DNA of 64,000 bases from QALR01 sp900552255 (lineage in GTDB: Bacteria > Bacillota > Clostridia > Oscillospirales > CAG-272), in the NCBI GenBank assembly GCA_048526005.1, contig DBFVEH010000026.1:62001-126000 (forward strand). The letters are read 5' to 3'. The position numbers and the translations under genes were made by a program. This document shows positions 8,561 through 16,917 of this stretch, one piece after another (position 1 is the stretch's first letter; each line of letters starts with the position of its first letter). The notes below the pieces were generated by a model that saw only the letters and a list, made by a program, of their open reading frames with translations, did no database searches and was not told where the DNA came from.

Positions 8561-9370
8561 AAACGACAGAAGTCCGAGATACCAAGAAGTCAGCGCGTCG
8601 CCGAAAAGCGCCGCTATAAGGATTCCGAACGCAAGAAACGGTGCAAACGGATATTCCGTAAAGCGCTCCGACCCCTTTCGGTGTTTGATGATCAAAAGGA
8701 TGACGGAGCCTGCCACGGAGCCGACCAAAACGGCGATAAAGGTTCCGATCCAGCCGAGATAAAGTCCCGCGGCCGCCATCAGCTTCACATCGCCGAAGCC
8801 GAGTCCTTCTCTTTTATAAATCCAAAGCGCCAAATAATAAATCAGAAGGAAAAAGCCGCCGCCGACCGCAAGCCCGATCAGGTGGTCCGTCCATCTCCCG
8901 TCCGTGAGAAGCGCGTCGGAAACCGTCAGAACGACACCGAGCACGGCAAGGATCACCGAAAACCGGTCTGGGATGATCTTGTGCTCAAGATCGATAAAAA
9001 ACACACAGATAAGGATAGAGGACAATACCATGGCACACACCGTTTTGATAATGCCGTATGCGTCAAAGGAGAAAAACAGAGAGACCGAGGCAAGCCACAA
9101 AAGCATGTTGGCAAGCTCCACAACCGTATAACGGAACGAGATATGCTCCCCGCAGCTCCGGCATTTTCCGCCGAGCAGGCAATACGACAGCACCGGTATG
9201 TTGTCATACCATTTGAGCTTATAATCACATTTCGGGCAGTGTGACGGCGGATAGACGACGCTCATACCGAGCGGCACCCGATATATGACGACGTTGAGAA
9301 AGCTCCCGATGCAAAGACCGAGCAGTCCGGTGAGAACATACGTAAAAACAAGATAAACCGTCTCCATCAT
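8558..9370 (-). CDS. pilD: Prepilin peptidase and N-methyltransferase, A24 family
   Basis: This protein of about 270 residues cleaves the leader from prepilins and methylates the new N-terminus. It has the N-terminal methylase/zinc domain with two CxxC pairs (CPKC, CRSC), several membrane helices, and the two catalytic aspartates of the aspartyl protease in FFIDLEHKIIPD and GFGDVKL. The start at 9370 overlaps the stop of the preceding gene as ATGA, so translation is probably coupled; a second ATG at 9367 is equally spaced for Shine-Dalgarno GGGGAG. Its presence shows the prepilin-like genes beside it are likely processed. Family assignment is firm. Confidence 0.93.
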   Translation of the reverse strand: MMETVYLVFTYVLTGLLGLCIGSFLNVVIYRVPLGMSVVYPPSHCPKCDYKLKWYDNIPVLSYCLLGGKCRSCGEHISFRYTVVELANMLLWLASVSLFFSFDAYGIIKTVCAMVLSSILICVFFIDLEHKIIPDRFSVILAVLGVVLTVSDALLTDGRWTDHLIGLAVGGGFFLLIYYLALWIYKREGLGFGDVKLMAAAGLYLGWIGTFIAVLVGSVAGSVILLIIKHRKGSERFTEYPFAPFLAFGILIAALFGDALTSWYLGLLSF

Positions 9371-9801
9371 ACATCTCCCCGGTACGCGCCGTAGGTCCAA
9401 GCCCTGATAAAGCGGCTCCCATCCTCATTTTCTCCGACGATCACCGTCAGAAGCGTCTGTGTCATGGTTTTATCCTTGACGATCAGCGTCGTTTTGTCAT
9501 AACTCACGACGACGTTATAGTTCTTCGGCGAGTAATCCGTATCGTCGTAAGGCACCGCGCCGACATTCTCGCCCGAATGCTTTGAATATTCCTCAATAAA
9601 ATCCGCATATTCCCTTCCGCTTTTCAAAAACTTATTCCCGATTTCATCCAAAATCAGCTTTTCGTCCAGCTCGTCGTACGAGGTTTGGTATGCCGTATTC
9701 CCATACAGCACGGCGGAAAGAAAGATGAACGCGATGACGCTGACCATCATAAGGCCGATAACGACGATCGGCATGACCGAGCCCTTTTTGCTGGTTTTCA
9801 T
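9367..9801 (-). CDS. Small membrane protein of the pilus cluster, PilX-like position
   Basis: This 144-residue protein has one N-terminal hydrophobic helix (about 9-31) after a short Lys-rich stretch MKTSKKGS, then a soluble domain rich in Asp, Tyr and Glu. It lacks a classical G-[F/M]-T-L-x-E prepilin cleavage site, although the layout resembles PilX-type minor pilins. It is translationally coupled at both ends: its ATG overlaps the stop of the preceding prepilin gene by four bases, and its stop overlaps the pilD start. Position and topology suggest a minor component of the pilus tip or assembly machine. I cannot name the family. Confidence 0.75.
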   Translation of the reverse strand: MKTSKKGSVMPIVVIGLMMVSVIAFIFLSAVLYGNTAYQTSYDELDEKLILDEIGNKFLKSGREYADFIEEYSKHSGENVGAVPYDDTDYSPKNYNVVVSYDKTTLIVKDKTMTQTLLTVIVGENEDGSRFIRAWTYGAYRGDV

Positions 9802-10409
9802 GAGCCGCTTACCTCCGTTCCCGATTCGTCCGCCTGTGCAAGCGTCAGTCCGGATGTCAGATAATACGCGCGGCGCAGTGCTGTCGAACCGCTTTTCACA
9901 TAAAGCGCCTCGGCAATCAAAGTGTCCACCCGAACGATGCCCCCGCGGTTTTCAATGTAAACCACCACCTTTACGGAGCAGGTTTCAAGGCTGTCAAAGC
10001 GCTCGGCATCCCCTTCGATCGTATTTTCTCCGACAATCTTATCGATACGCGCCACGACATCGCCGGAACGCGGCGTCCCCTCTTCCTTCATGGTATAATA
10101 ATCGGAAGGGATATAGACGGCGAGCCTCCACGTTTCGCCATTTGCGAACGAGGATGGAAAACCGCCCTCAATCGACGAGATATCGTATACAAACTTCAAC
10201 GCCGCCTCGGGATCGTCGCTTTGCAGACAGGAGAGAACGTTGTCCGCTTCGTTCACCGCATATTGACGGTAAGCCACGTTTTCAAAGGATTCCGCGGCAA
10301 AAAGCACGGTCGAAAGCGCCGCAAAGGAAACGATGATGACAACCGTCATGGCCACAACGACCTCGACAAGCGTCATACCGCGCCGGGATTTGTCATTTGC
10401 TTGATTCAC
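9798..10409 (-). CDS. Prepilin-like protein, PilV/GspI type
   Basis: This 203-residue protein has a type III signal sequence: basic RRG, cleavage after Gly11, then MTLVE with the conserved Glu at position +5 and a hydrophobic helix. The rest is a soluble beta-rich domain. It would be cut by the PilD encoded two genes downstream and added to the pilus as a minor pilin. The start codon is GTG, with a good Shine-Dalgarno (AAAGGAGG) nine bases ahead. It lies 37 bases after the PilM-like gene. The exact minor-pilin class is uncertain. Confidence 0.85.
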   Translation of the reverse strand: MNQANDKSRRGMTLVEVVVAMTVVIIVSFAALSTVLFAAESFENVAYRQYAVNEADNVLSCLQSDDPEAALKFVYDISSIEGGFPSSFANGETWRLAVYIPSDYYTMKEEGTPRSGDVVARIDKIVGENTIEGDAERFDSLETCSVKVVVYIENRGGIVRVDTLIAEALYVKSGSTALRRAYYLTSGLTLAQADESGTEVSGS

Positions 10410-10446
10410 TTACGCGCGCCTCCTTTCCTGTTATCGCATGATCCTA

Positions 10447-11772
10447 TCACAAAATCTGCTGTCCCTTGAATGAGCCTGCGAAATAACCGCCGTAGGCGGA
10501 GAGATTTCCCGTCAGTTCGGGATTTTTCTCGACAGACGGGTCAAAATACAGAAACTTCATATGAGAATCCTCCTCCGCGTTCAGCCTTTCAAGCAAGAAT
10601 GTAAACTGCGCCGGCAGATTCAGCACCGTATAATCCGGCATCGGCATTCCCTCCGTCAGCCTGCACCTTCTGATAAAAAGCAGGATCCGCTTCAGAATAT
10701 ACCGAAAGTTCTCATAAACGAAGCCGCGTTCATCCTCCGGAAGCTCACGCTGCATGAATTTCGGCAGCTTTCGTCCCTCTTTTTTGGTCAGCGTTTTTTC
10801 GCTGCGGACGGGAGCCGCTCCCGCGGCGTCCTCTGCTTGAAGCTCCCCGATGAGCTTCAGCATCTCCTCCTCCGAGAGATTTTCCATATTCATGACGGGG
10901 ATCTCCCCTGTCGCGGCGGCGGTCTCCGCCGTTTCCTCGGCCGCAGGCGCGGCGGGAGCCAGCCGGACGCCCGTCTCCTCGTCCTCTTCGTCCGAATATT
11001 CCTCGTCGCTGATGGTGATGATCGATTTCGTCAGCTGCTTTGCTCTTGCGGACTCCTTGGCATTCAGCACAGCCAGCTCCGCAACGTCGTCGCCGTAAAT
11101 CGTATTCTCCCCGACGACTTTATTGGGCTTCAAGATATCCTGTCCGAACGGCAGCTCGGAAAAGCCGAGGATCCTGTCCTTTTCGGTCAGGACGAGAAGC
11201 GTGCTGTTCTCCTTGATATCGACAAAAAGAAGATTGTCTTTTTTTACCTTGGGACGCAGCTCAAAAAGCGCACCTGCGGCTGTGGCCGGCGCAAACGTGA
11301 GCGTTGTGACCGGCATGGAATGCTTGGCGAAGGTCTCTCGGATTCCGTCGATCAGTGCTTTTCTCGTCACGGTCAGAAGATAGGCGGTGCTCTTTTTGTT
11401 GGTATAGAAGATCTGCGGTGAAATTTTCAGCTCATCCGCGTTTTTATACTGGTTTTTGATTTCCGCCTTGAAGGCGGATTCCATCTGTGACTTCGACATT
11501 GTCGGAATCGTGATGATATCAAACGTCACAAGCGAAGCGGGCAGCACCACAGTCAGCGCGAACATGCGGAGCTGGCGGAACAGCGGCGATACGGCGGGAA
11601 GCGCCTCGTCAAGCGCCTCCGCGTACTGACCGCGCCGGAGCTTATCCCCCGGCAGAGGGAAATCCTTTGCTCTCGCCTTCTGCACGGAAGCGCCCGGCGC
11701 GTTCATAATGGTTAGTTTTTCCGCTGCGGCGTTGATTTCCACCACGATTATGGGACTGTTGTTCGCTGCCAT
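10447..11772 (-). CDS. pilM: PilM-like actin-fold pilus assembly protein with acidic insertion
   Basis: This 441-residue cytoplasmic protein resembles PilM, the actin-like protein that links the pilus platform to the cell-wall-spanning parts. The N-terminal half (about 8-215) has alternating strands and helices typical of the SHS2/actin fold, including LLFVDIKENSTLLVL. Residues about 255-340 are low complexity, rich in Glu, Asp and Ala, ending in a basic patch, and are not expected in ordinary PilM. A folded C-terminal part follows (NLPAQFTFLLERLN). No PilN or PilO gene follows, unlike the usual order pilM-pilN-pilO. It lies between two prepilin-like genes. Assignment rests on context plus weak sequence resemblance. 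Confidence 0.65.
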   Translation of the reverse strand: MAANNSPIIVVEINAAAEKLTIMNAPGASVQKARAKDFPLPGDKLRRGQYAEALDEALPAVSPLFRQLRMFALTVVLPASLVTFDIITIPTMSKSQMESAFKAEIKNQYKNADELKISPQIFYTNKKSTAYLLTVTRKALIDGIRETFAKHSMPVTTLTFAPATAAGALFELRPKVKKDNLLFVDIKENSTLLVLTEKDRILGFSELPFGQDILKPNKVVGENTIYGDDVAELAVLNAKESARAKQLTKSIITISDEEYSDEEDEETGVRLAPAAPAAEETAETAAATGEIPVMNMENLSEEEMLKLIGELQAEDAAGAAPVRSEKTLTKKEGRKLPKFMQRELPEDERGFVYENFRYILKRILLFIRRCRLTEGMPMPDYTVLNLPAQFTFLLERLNAEEDSHMKFLYFDPSVEKNPELTGNLSAYGGYFAGSFKGQQIL

Positions 11773-11785
11773 GAATTTTTTATCT

Positions 11786-11813
11786 CCGTTCCGCCGCAGA
11801 CTGCGCGGCTTCT
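11786..11813 (-). repeat. Recurrent GC-rich leader element, copy upstream of pilM
   Basis: On the minus strand, GCCGC, a 7-base loop, GCGGC, then GGAACGGAG. The last bases are the Shine-Dalgarno site of the PilM-like gene. The hairpin stem is complete here. Confidence 0.5.
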
Positions 11814-11843
11814 CTTACTCAAATTTTTATGCCTTTCCCACAC

Positions 11844-12344
11844 TTATGGGGAGGGCTGACCTGATTTTTTTACAAGTGCAAAAACATATTCCCCTGTTTT
11901 CCCATCTGCCATGTAAATGACCGTGCATTTCACAACGTCGGGAATATTTTTATCATACTCAAAGCTTACATTTCGTATCAGGGTATACGTGAGCGGATCG
12001 GAAATCCCGGCAAAACGCTTTTCTCCTTCGTCAAAGCGCAGCGTCACCGTAACGATCGGGTCCGTATCCAGCTTCAACATGGCCAATGCTTTCGACCCGT
12101 AATCGGGATTCTGATACAACTCATACTTCTCCGTATCATACTGATAAAACCAGTCCGATATTTCGTTTTTCACATGATAAAGCTCACTGGAAAGCTTGGA
12201 GGTCGCCGTCCGTTTTACAAGATAGGAATTCATCATCACGACAAGCGACAGAAGCGCCGCGATCACGATGAGTCCGACGGTAATGGCGACAAGCAGCTCG
12301 GCAAGCGTGAAGCCGCGTCTGTGTTTTTGCTTGGCAGAATCCAT
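11844..12344 (-). CDS. Prepilin-like protein, PilW/GspJ type
   Basis: This 166-residue protein starts with a prepilin signal: basic KHRRG, cleavage after Gly11, FTLAE with Glu at +5, then a hydrophobic helix to about residue 35. The soluble part is short. It is the first pilus gene after the glycosyltransferase and has the Shine-Dalgarno site GAGGAGG. Together with the other prepilin-like gene it probably forms part of a tip or priming complex. No gene that looks like an abundant major pilin is present in the window, so the shaft subunit must be encoded elsewhere or be one of these. Confidence 0.85.
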   Translation of the reverse strand: MDSAKQKHRRGFTLAELLVAITVGLIVIAALLSLVVMMNSYLVKRTATSKLSSELYHVKNEISDWFYQYDTEKYELYQNPDYGSKALAMLKLDTDPIVTVTLRFDEGEKRFAGISDPLTYTLIRNVSFEYDKNIPDVVKCTVIYMADGKTGEYVFALVKKSGQPSP

Positions 12345-12387
12345 ATAAAAGGCGGCCTCCTCTCCTGTTACGGATCATAAACAAAGT

Positions 12388-12430
12388 AAAACGGTTTGCC
12401 GGAAAAATCGGTCGGCATCCGGCAAACCGG
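12388..12430 (-). terminator. Hairpin between the glycosyltransferase and pilus genes
   Basis: An 11-base-pair inverted repeat (CGGTTTGCCGG at 12392-12402 against 12419-12429) is followed on the minus strand by TTTTAC. It lies in a 191-base gap and probably ends glycosyltransferase transcription or attenuates readthrough into the pilus genes. Confidence 0.6.
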
Positions 12431-12535
12431 AAAAATCGCATCCTAAAGAAAAGCAGCCGCCCGAAAAATAACAGCCGCCACACGAGCCGCACCACGCATG
12501 AGGCCGGTATTTCCACAAATTCTTTCCAATTATAT

Positions 12536-13255
12536 TTATTGAAGCTGCTGACGTTTGATTCTCTTTTTCATCCTGCGGACGTCACGCAGCATCTTGAAGG
12601 AATCCCTCAGGACATTCACCTTCGATTCCCTGTGATTGATGATTTTTACCGGCATTTCCTCGATCCGATAACCCAGCTTATTGGCGATCATAATGACTTC
12701 AAGGTCGAACGCAAAACGGTCGACCTCGCAGTTTGAGAATATTTTTTTCGCTGCATCATGCCGGAAGCCTTTAATCCCGCATTGGGAATCGGAAAGACGA
12801 AAGCCTGCCGCGATCGAAATCACTTTTATGTAGGTTTTGGAAGCGAGCTTGCGGATAAAGGTATATCCCTCATATCCGTCCTTCGACAAATTTCTCGAGC
12901 CGACGACGATATCTGCGTCGGACTTAGAAAAAACACCCGCCAGTTCTCCCACGGCTTCCGTCCCATATGCGTTGTCGCAATCGGTAAAGAGAATGATGTC
13001 GCCTGTTGCAGACAGCATTCCCGTGCGCACGGCATAGCCCTTCCCGCGGTTCGGCGAATAAGCGCAGAGCCGTATGCGCGGCTCCGTCTGCGCCGCAGCG
13101 GAAACGACGGCGCCGCAGCCGTCCGAGGAGCCGTCGTCCACGAAAATAAGCTCCCAGTCCTCAAATGCGGACTTCATATAATCCGAAAAGGTTTTGAGAG
13201 CACCGTCGATGATAGAGCTCTCGTTATACATCGGGATAACCAAAGAAATCTTCAT
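12536..13255 (-). CDS. Family 2 glycosyltransferase, dolichyl/polyprenyl-phosphate type
   Basis: This protein of about 239 residues has the GT-A fold of family 2 transferases, close to those that load glucose or mannose onto a polyprenyl phosphate. It shows the N-terminal strand MKISLVIPMYNES, the first Asp motif FVDDGSSDG, and the metal-binding region FTDCDNAYG. There is no C-terminal membrane domain. I chose the ATG at 13255, preceded by Shine-Dalgarno GGAGGATG at six bases, over two upstream in-frame starts. It lies upstream of the pilus genes on the same strand but is separated by a hairpin, so a role in pilin glycosylation is only possible. Confidence 0.85.
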   Translation of the reverse strand: MKISLVIPMYNESSIIDGALKTFSDYMKSAFEDWELIFVDDGSSDGCGAVVSAAAQTEPRIRLCAYSPNRGKGYAVRTGMLSATGDIILFTDCDNAYGTEAVGELAGVFSKSDADIVVGSRNLSKDGYEGYTFIRKLASKTYIKVISIAAGFRLSDSQCGIKGFRHDAAKKIFSNCEVDRFAFDLEVIMIANKLGYRIEEMPVKIINHRESKVNVLRDSFKMLRDVRRMKKRIKRQQLQ

Positions 13256-13443
13256 AATTATCATCCTCCGCACCGCCCGAATCCAAACGGCGGCGCCAAT
13301 TTTCAGGTATCAAACTGCGGTGCGCGCATTCGTCCAATATATCGGAATCCATTATAAGACAAAACCGCGCCGCTTGGAAAGAATCCGGCAAAAAAGGCGT
13401 CCCTGAAAGCCAAAACAGCATCGCATTTCCCGCAAGCGCAGGC

Positions 13444-14592
13444 TCAATACAACGTATTGACCGCGATCCTTTTATAGATTTTGCTGTCTATGGGAACGCA
13501 GGTCGAATTCTGAATACAGCTCTCCTTGATCGTAAGATATCTGTCGTAATGCGGCGTCGCATTCGACGCTCCCACATAAGAATATTCAAACATCGCTTTG
13601 GCGCGGCTGTCGCTGCCGCAAATGAAATCCAAATCAAAGCCGAGCCGCTGGAACACGGCGAAATATCCAGTGCGGTCGTCCTCGTCGCCGGAAATCACAT
13701 CGCTGATCTCATCCGTATCGAGTGCCATGACCGCATTCATCGTAATGGTGTTGACGGAATCTCCGGTGGAGGAGCCGACGATAGCGCCGTAAGAATCGAA
13801 ATAAATCTCGCTCATATAATCGGAATTGGAATATTCCGAGATAACGTCATCGACAGAATTCCCCGCCAGAAGCTCGCGATAAGCGGCCTCGATATCCGCG
13901 CGGGCTTTTTCCTCCGCCGCAGAATCTCCCTTGGTATACAAAACGACGACCTGTTTATAGTGATAATAGCTCTGACCCAAATAATCATCAAGGTCGGAGG
14001 ACAACGCAAGCTTCAGTCTTTTTTCCAAAAGATTTTTGTAATAGGTAAATTCAAAGTATTCCGGCGTCATGCCGCCCGCAAGAGAGAGCGTCTTGCGGTA
14101 AAGCTCCTCGGCGTACTCCTCTTTGGTCCCCTTATAATCGATTTGAGATTCGTCCATTTCATCGATATATGCTTGGAGCTTTTTCATATAATCGTCGTAA
14201 TACGCCTGCTTGTCCGCCTCCGTGATGGCAATCCCATATCTTTCACCGAGTGCCACAAGACTGTAATATTCGACAAGAGTGTCCTCGGTGACTTCTTTGA
14301 CCGCCGCCGTTTTTTCCTTTTTCGTGGCAATTTTAGCATTTCCGTCCTCGTCTACAATCGTGTCGGAAACGATTCCCTTGAGATAAATAAACACCGCGCG
14401 GTACGTTTCAAACGGGACATCATAGCTTTTTGCCCCATCCCCCGCATCGACCGTGATTTTCAGGACATTGTCCACATCGATTCTTCCGCCGTACCAAGCA
14501 TAAAGCCCCGGCTTTCGCTCACAGCCGGCAAATACCGTCACAAGCATGCAAAGTACGACAGCGAGACATACCGCTTTTCCTAACTTCTTCAT
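13444..14592 (-). CDS. PrsA/SurA-like peptidyl-prolyl isomerase lipoprotein
   Basis: This 382-residue exported lipoprotein has a signal peptide with lipobox ending at Cys24 (VFAGC). A helical SurA-N-like region follows, with many charged residues (ITEADKQAYYDDYMKKL), then a degenerate parvulin-type region from about 225 (SYYHYKQVVVLYTKGD) that keeps the pattern of the isomerase fold. PrsA-type proteins help secreted proteins fold outside the membrane. I see no clear set of catalytic residues, so enzymatic activity is uncertain. The start has a clear Shine-Dalgarno site, GGAGG. It is monocistronic or follows the ATPase gene upstream, beyond a hairpin. Confidence 0.75.
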   Translation of the reverse strand: MKKLGKAVCLAVVLCMLVTVFAGCERKPGLYAWYGGRIDVDNVLKITVDAGDGAKSYDVPFETYRAVFIYLKGIVSDTIVDEDGNAKIATKKEKTAAVKEVTEDTLVEYYSLVALGERYGIAITEADKQAYYDDYMKKLQAYIDEMDESQIDYKGTKEEYAEELYRKTLSLAGGMTPEYFEFTYYKNLLEKRLKLALSSDLDDYLGQSYYHYKQVVVLYTKGDSAAEEKARADIEAAYRELLAGNSVDDVISEYSNSDYMSEIYFDSYGAIVGSSTGDSVNTITMNAVMALDTDEISDVISGDEDDRTGYFAVFQRLGFDLDFICGSDSRAKAMFEYSYVGASNATPHYDRYLTIKESCIQNSTCVPIDSKIYKRIAVNTLY

Positions 14593-14639
14593 GAATTACC
14601 TCCAAAAAGGATTTGAACGACTTGATTTTATACCAAAAC

Positions 14640-14701
14640 GCTCCGCGATGCCCGCCGGCAGATCCAAACGCCTCGTTCTGTTTTTGCCGGCGGCGCGGAG
14701 C
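14640..14701 (-). terminator. Two-part GC-rich hairpin after the ATPase gene
   Basis: Stems GCTCCGCG/CGCGGAGC and CCGCCGGCA/TGCCGGCGG pair across a 24-base loop, with a 4-base bulge. On the minus strand GTTTTGG follows. It fits a terminator for the upstream minus-strand ATPase gene, 75 bases after its stop. The T-run is modest. Confidence 0.55.
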
Positions 14702-14776
14702 TTTTCTATTCTCATAAGACTTATACGAATCATTTTATCATATTTTATCCGTATTTTCAATTATATTTTTTATTTT

Positions 14777-15841
14777 TTACATATTGTTAGCAAATATTTC
14801 GGAAATTATAGTGTTCTTGATGGAATCCACCTTGGAAAAGTCGATATATCCGCCGTAAATTTTTTCCGTCTCCGCGTGAAAGCGCCCGGCGTCCGCCAGC
14901 GCTTCCAGCGCGCCGTCCATCAGCGATGCCGCACATTTTTCAGAGAAGCGGAGCCGTCCGCGGTGCGCGGCAAGCTTTTCCCTCGACGCAAATCTTGAAA
15001 TATTGATCGTTTTATCGAAGGCTTCCGCCTCCGTCTCGCTGCAAACGGCGAAGAACACATCTTCCCCGTCCACAAAAATTCCCTCCGTGCGCGATGGCAG
15101 CAGCGGCGTCGGGCAAACCGTCATGGAAAGCCCCGCGCGCTCGAGCGCTATACAAAGGCGAGCCATAAAAACATAGCCGAGCCCGTATTTATCGGTGACG
15201 GCATAGGTCTTTTCCGCTTTTCTGCGAAACGTGTCGAGCGTGACCCTCCCCGACGTTCCGATCGCGGACAAATACCGGCGCGATATGCCGCCCGCCTTTG
15301 CTTTTTTCATCGACGATACGATCCGCGCGATAGCGGCGTCCGCCTTTTCCGTGAGGAAGGCCGGCGCGGCAAGCTCCGTGATCTCCCGCTCCATGCGTCC
15401 CGCCGCGGAGAGATACCGATATGCCGTGCGGTAGGAATCCCGCTTTTCCGATATCAGCGAGATCAGATGCGCGCGCTGCTCCTCCAATCCCGCAAAATCG
15501 AAAGCATCCCCGAGATTGACAATTCTTTCCACGGCGCCGGGATATACGGGATCGGTCATATGCGGGGCGGTCCCGTCGATGACGGCAATGCCGAGCTCCG
15601 GAATCAGAACGCCGTCAAGCGAGCTTGTATCGGAGGAGCAATAATCGTATTCCACCTCATATCCGTTCGCCTCGGCGGCAAAGCCGACGCTTTTCATAAG
15701 CGTCGATTTTCCTGTGCCGGGACCTCCCTTGAGTATGTAAATACGATTCAGCTTCTCCGGCGGAAATATTTCGCCGAACAAACTGAAAAAGCCTCCCTCG
15801 GTATTGGCAGCGGCAAAAAATCTTGTCGTATAGTTCTCCAT
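14777..15841 (-). CDS. P-loop ATPase of the PRK06851-type family, function unknown
   Basis: This 354-residue protein carries a textbook Walker A motif, GGPGTGKST, at 39-47, followed by a region rich in Tyr, Asp and Ser (EYDYCSSDTSSLDGV) and a long helical middle. It resembles a Firmicute family often annotated only as nucleotide kinase or hypothetical ATPase; the partner and substrate are unknown. There is no signal peptide or membrane segment. I chose the ATG at 15841 because it follows Shine-Dalgarno AGAGGAG. The frame is open 43 codons further upstream, but those codons look like leader sequence, rich in Arg and Ala, and overlap a candidate promoter. Confidence 0.8.
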   Translation of the reverse strand: MENYTTRFFAAANTEGGFFSLFGEIFPPEKLNRIYILKGGPGTGKSTLMKSVGFAAEANGYEVEYDYCSSDTSSLDGVLIPELGIAVIDGTAPHMTDPVYPGAVERIVNLGDAFDFAGLEEQRAHLISLISEKRDSYRTAYRYLSAAGRMEREITELAAPAFLTEKADAAIARIVSSMKKAKAGGISRRYLSAIGTSGRVTLDTFRRKAEKTYAVTDKYGLGYVFMARLCIALERAGLSMTVCPTPLLPSRTEGIFVDGEDVFFAVCSETEAEAFDKTINISRFASREKLAAHRGRLRFSEKCAASLMDGALEALADAGRFHAETEKIYGGYIDFSKVDSIKNTIISEIFANNM

Positions 15842-15940
15842 TCGCTCCTCTTTCCCCGCCGCCCGCGCCCGTACTGAAACGGCGCGCTTCCATACGAAGC
15901 CGCAATCGGCCGCACGCGGCAGCTTTCGGTTTTTCACTGC

Positions 15941-15970
15941 ATTGTATGCAGGAAATTGTCCGCCCGCCAA
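15941..15970 (-). promoter_or_regulatory. Candidate promoter of the P-loop ATPase gene
   Basis: On the minus strand TTGGCG, 18 bases, TACAAT, about 100 bases before the chosen start. Only a moderate match to the housekeeping consensus. Confidence 0.4.
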
Positions 15971-16019
15971 TCTTTTTTGAAAAATATGACTGCTTTTCCG
16001 ACAATTTTTTAAATTTTAC

Positions 16020-16049
16020 TTGACAGACAGGAGTACTCCGGTGTATAAT
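16020..16049 (+). promoter_or_regulatory. rpsU promoter with palindromic spacer
   Basis: TTGACA (16020-16025), an 18-base spacer and TATAAT (16044-16049) give a near-consensus housekeeping promoter. The spacer contains the perfect palindrome GGAGTACTCC at 16030-16039, a possible operator. Confidence 0.85.
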
Positions 16050-16108
16050 AACCACTGAGAAAATTTAATTCTCTTTGCACCTTTTTCATGCGGAGGGAGG
16101 GATTATGA

Positions 16109-16288
16109 ATGGCTGAAATAAGAGTTAAAGAAAACGAATCGCTTGACAGCGCTCTTCGCAGATTTAAGAGACAGTGCGCTCGCTCCGGTGTCATCGCCGA
16201 GGTCAAAAAAAGAGAGCACTACGAGAAACCGAGTGTTAAGCGTAAAAAGAAATCAGAAGCGGCAAGAAAGCGTAAATTCAAAAGCTGA
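16109..16288 (+). CDS. rpsU: 30S ribosomal protein S21
   Basis: This 59-residue basic protein matches bS21, which binds the 3' end region of 16S rRNA in the small subunit. It starts MAEIRVKENESLDSALRRF and ends with the usual Lys/Arg-rich tail, and its length is typical. It is below the size normally found by simple frame scanning. The ATG at 16109 is used; an out-of-frame ATG lies four bases earlier. The Shine-Dalgarno region GGAGGGAGGG is strong. It has its own promoter and terminator, so it is a single-gene unit, in line with high and separately controlled expression. Confidence 0.95.
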   Translation: MAEIRVKENESLDSALRRFKRQCARSGVIAEVKKREHYEKPSVKRKKKSEAARKRKFKS

Positions 16289-16302
16289 TTGCAGCACAAC
16301 AT

Positions 16303-16341
16303 GCCCCGCGGAGGCTTGCGCTTCGCGGGGCTTTTGTTTTT
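16303..16341 (+). terminator. rpsU terminator
   Basis: Stem GCCCCGCG/CGCGGGGC with a 13-base loop, followed by TTTTGTTTTT. Confidence 0.9.
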
Positions 16342-16394
16342 ATCCGTTAAATCCGCCGCAAACGGGAAATAATACCGGAAGAAAAGGAATCCAC

Positions 16395-16901
16395 ATGGAC
16401 AAAAAAGCATATCTGGAAATCGCGAAAATCATCAATACGCATGGCGTGCGCGGCGCGGTGAAGCTCGAGCCGTGGTGCGACAGCCCCGACGTTCTAAAAC
16501 AGGTCAAAACGCTGTACCTCCAAGACGGAACCGCTTTTGCGGTATCCGACGTCAAGACGTTAAACGGCGGATTCCTCGCCGCATCCCTTTCCGGCATCGA
16601 AACCGTAGAACAGGCGGCGAGGATGAAAAACAAAGTCCTTTCTGCCAAGAGAGAGGATATCCCGCTCGCGCCGGGCGCGCATTTTATCTGCGACCTCATC
16701 GGGCTTCCCGTCGTTGACGCCGTGACCGGCAAGCATTACGGGACGCTTTCGGACGTCATGCAGAATACCGTGCAGGAGCTTTACGCCGTGAAAACGCCGG
16801 AGGGCGGCACCGTCCTTCTCCCCGCAGTCCCGGAATTTATCCGCAAAATCGACGAGGAAGCCGGTATTTTCATCACGCCGATCGCCGGCTTCTTTGACTG
16901 A
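16395..16901 (+). CDS. rimM: Ribosome maturation factor RimM
   Basis: This 168-residue protein binds S19 and helps mature the 30S head region. It has the RimM N-terminal beta-barrel, opening with LEIAKIINTHGVRGAVKLEPW, and the C-terminal PRC-barrel part with DLIGLPVVD and the closing VLLPAVPEFI segment. Length is usual. The chosen ATG at 16395 has Shine-Dalgarno AAAAGGAA; the frame extends upstream through rpsU but has no supporting start. It is followed 16 bases later by trmD, the almost universal neighbour. No clear promoter lies in the 53 bases after the rpsU terminator, so partial readthrough from rpsU is possible. Confidence 0.95.
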   Translation: MDKKAYLEIAKIINTHGVRGAVKLEPWCDSPDVLKQVKTLYLQDGTAFAVSDVKTLNGGFLAASLSGIETVEQAARMKNKVLSAKREDIPLAPGAHFICDLIGLPVVDAVTGKHYGTLSDVMQNTVQELYAVKTPEGGTVLLPAVPEFIRKIDEEAGIFITPIAGFFD

Positions 16902-16917
16902 CAGGAGGCGGCAGCCA

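Noticed and set aside
12184..12516. Minus-strand frame of 110 codons in the gap before the pilus genes
   Set aside because: Overlaps the PilW-like gene and the hairpin, and has no fitting ribosome site.
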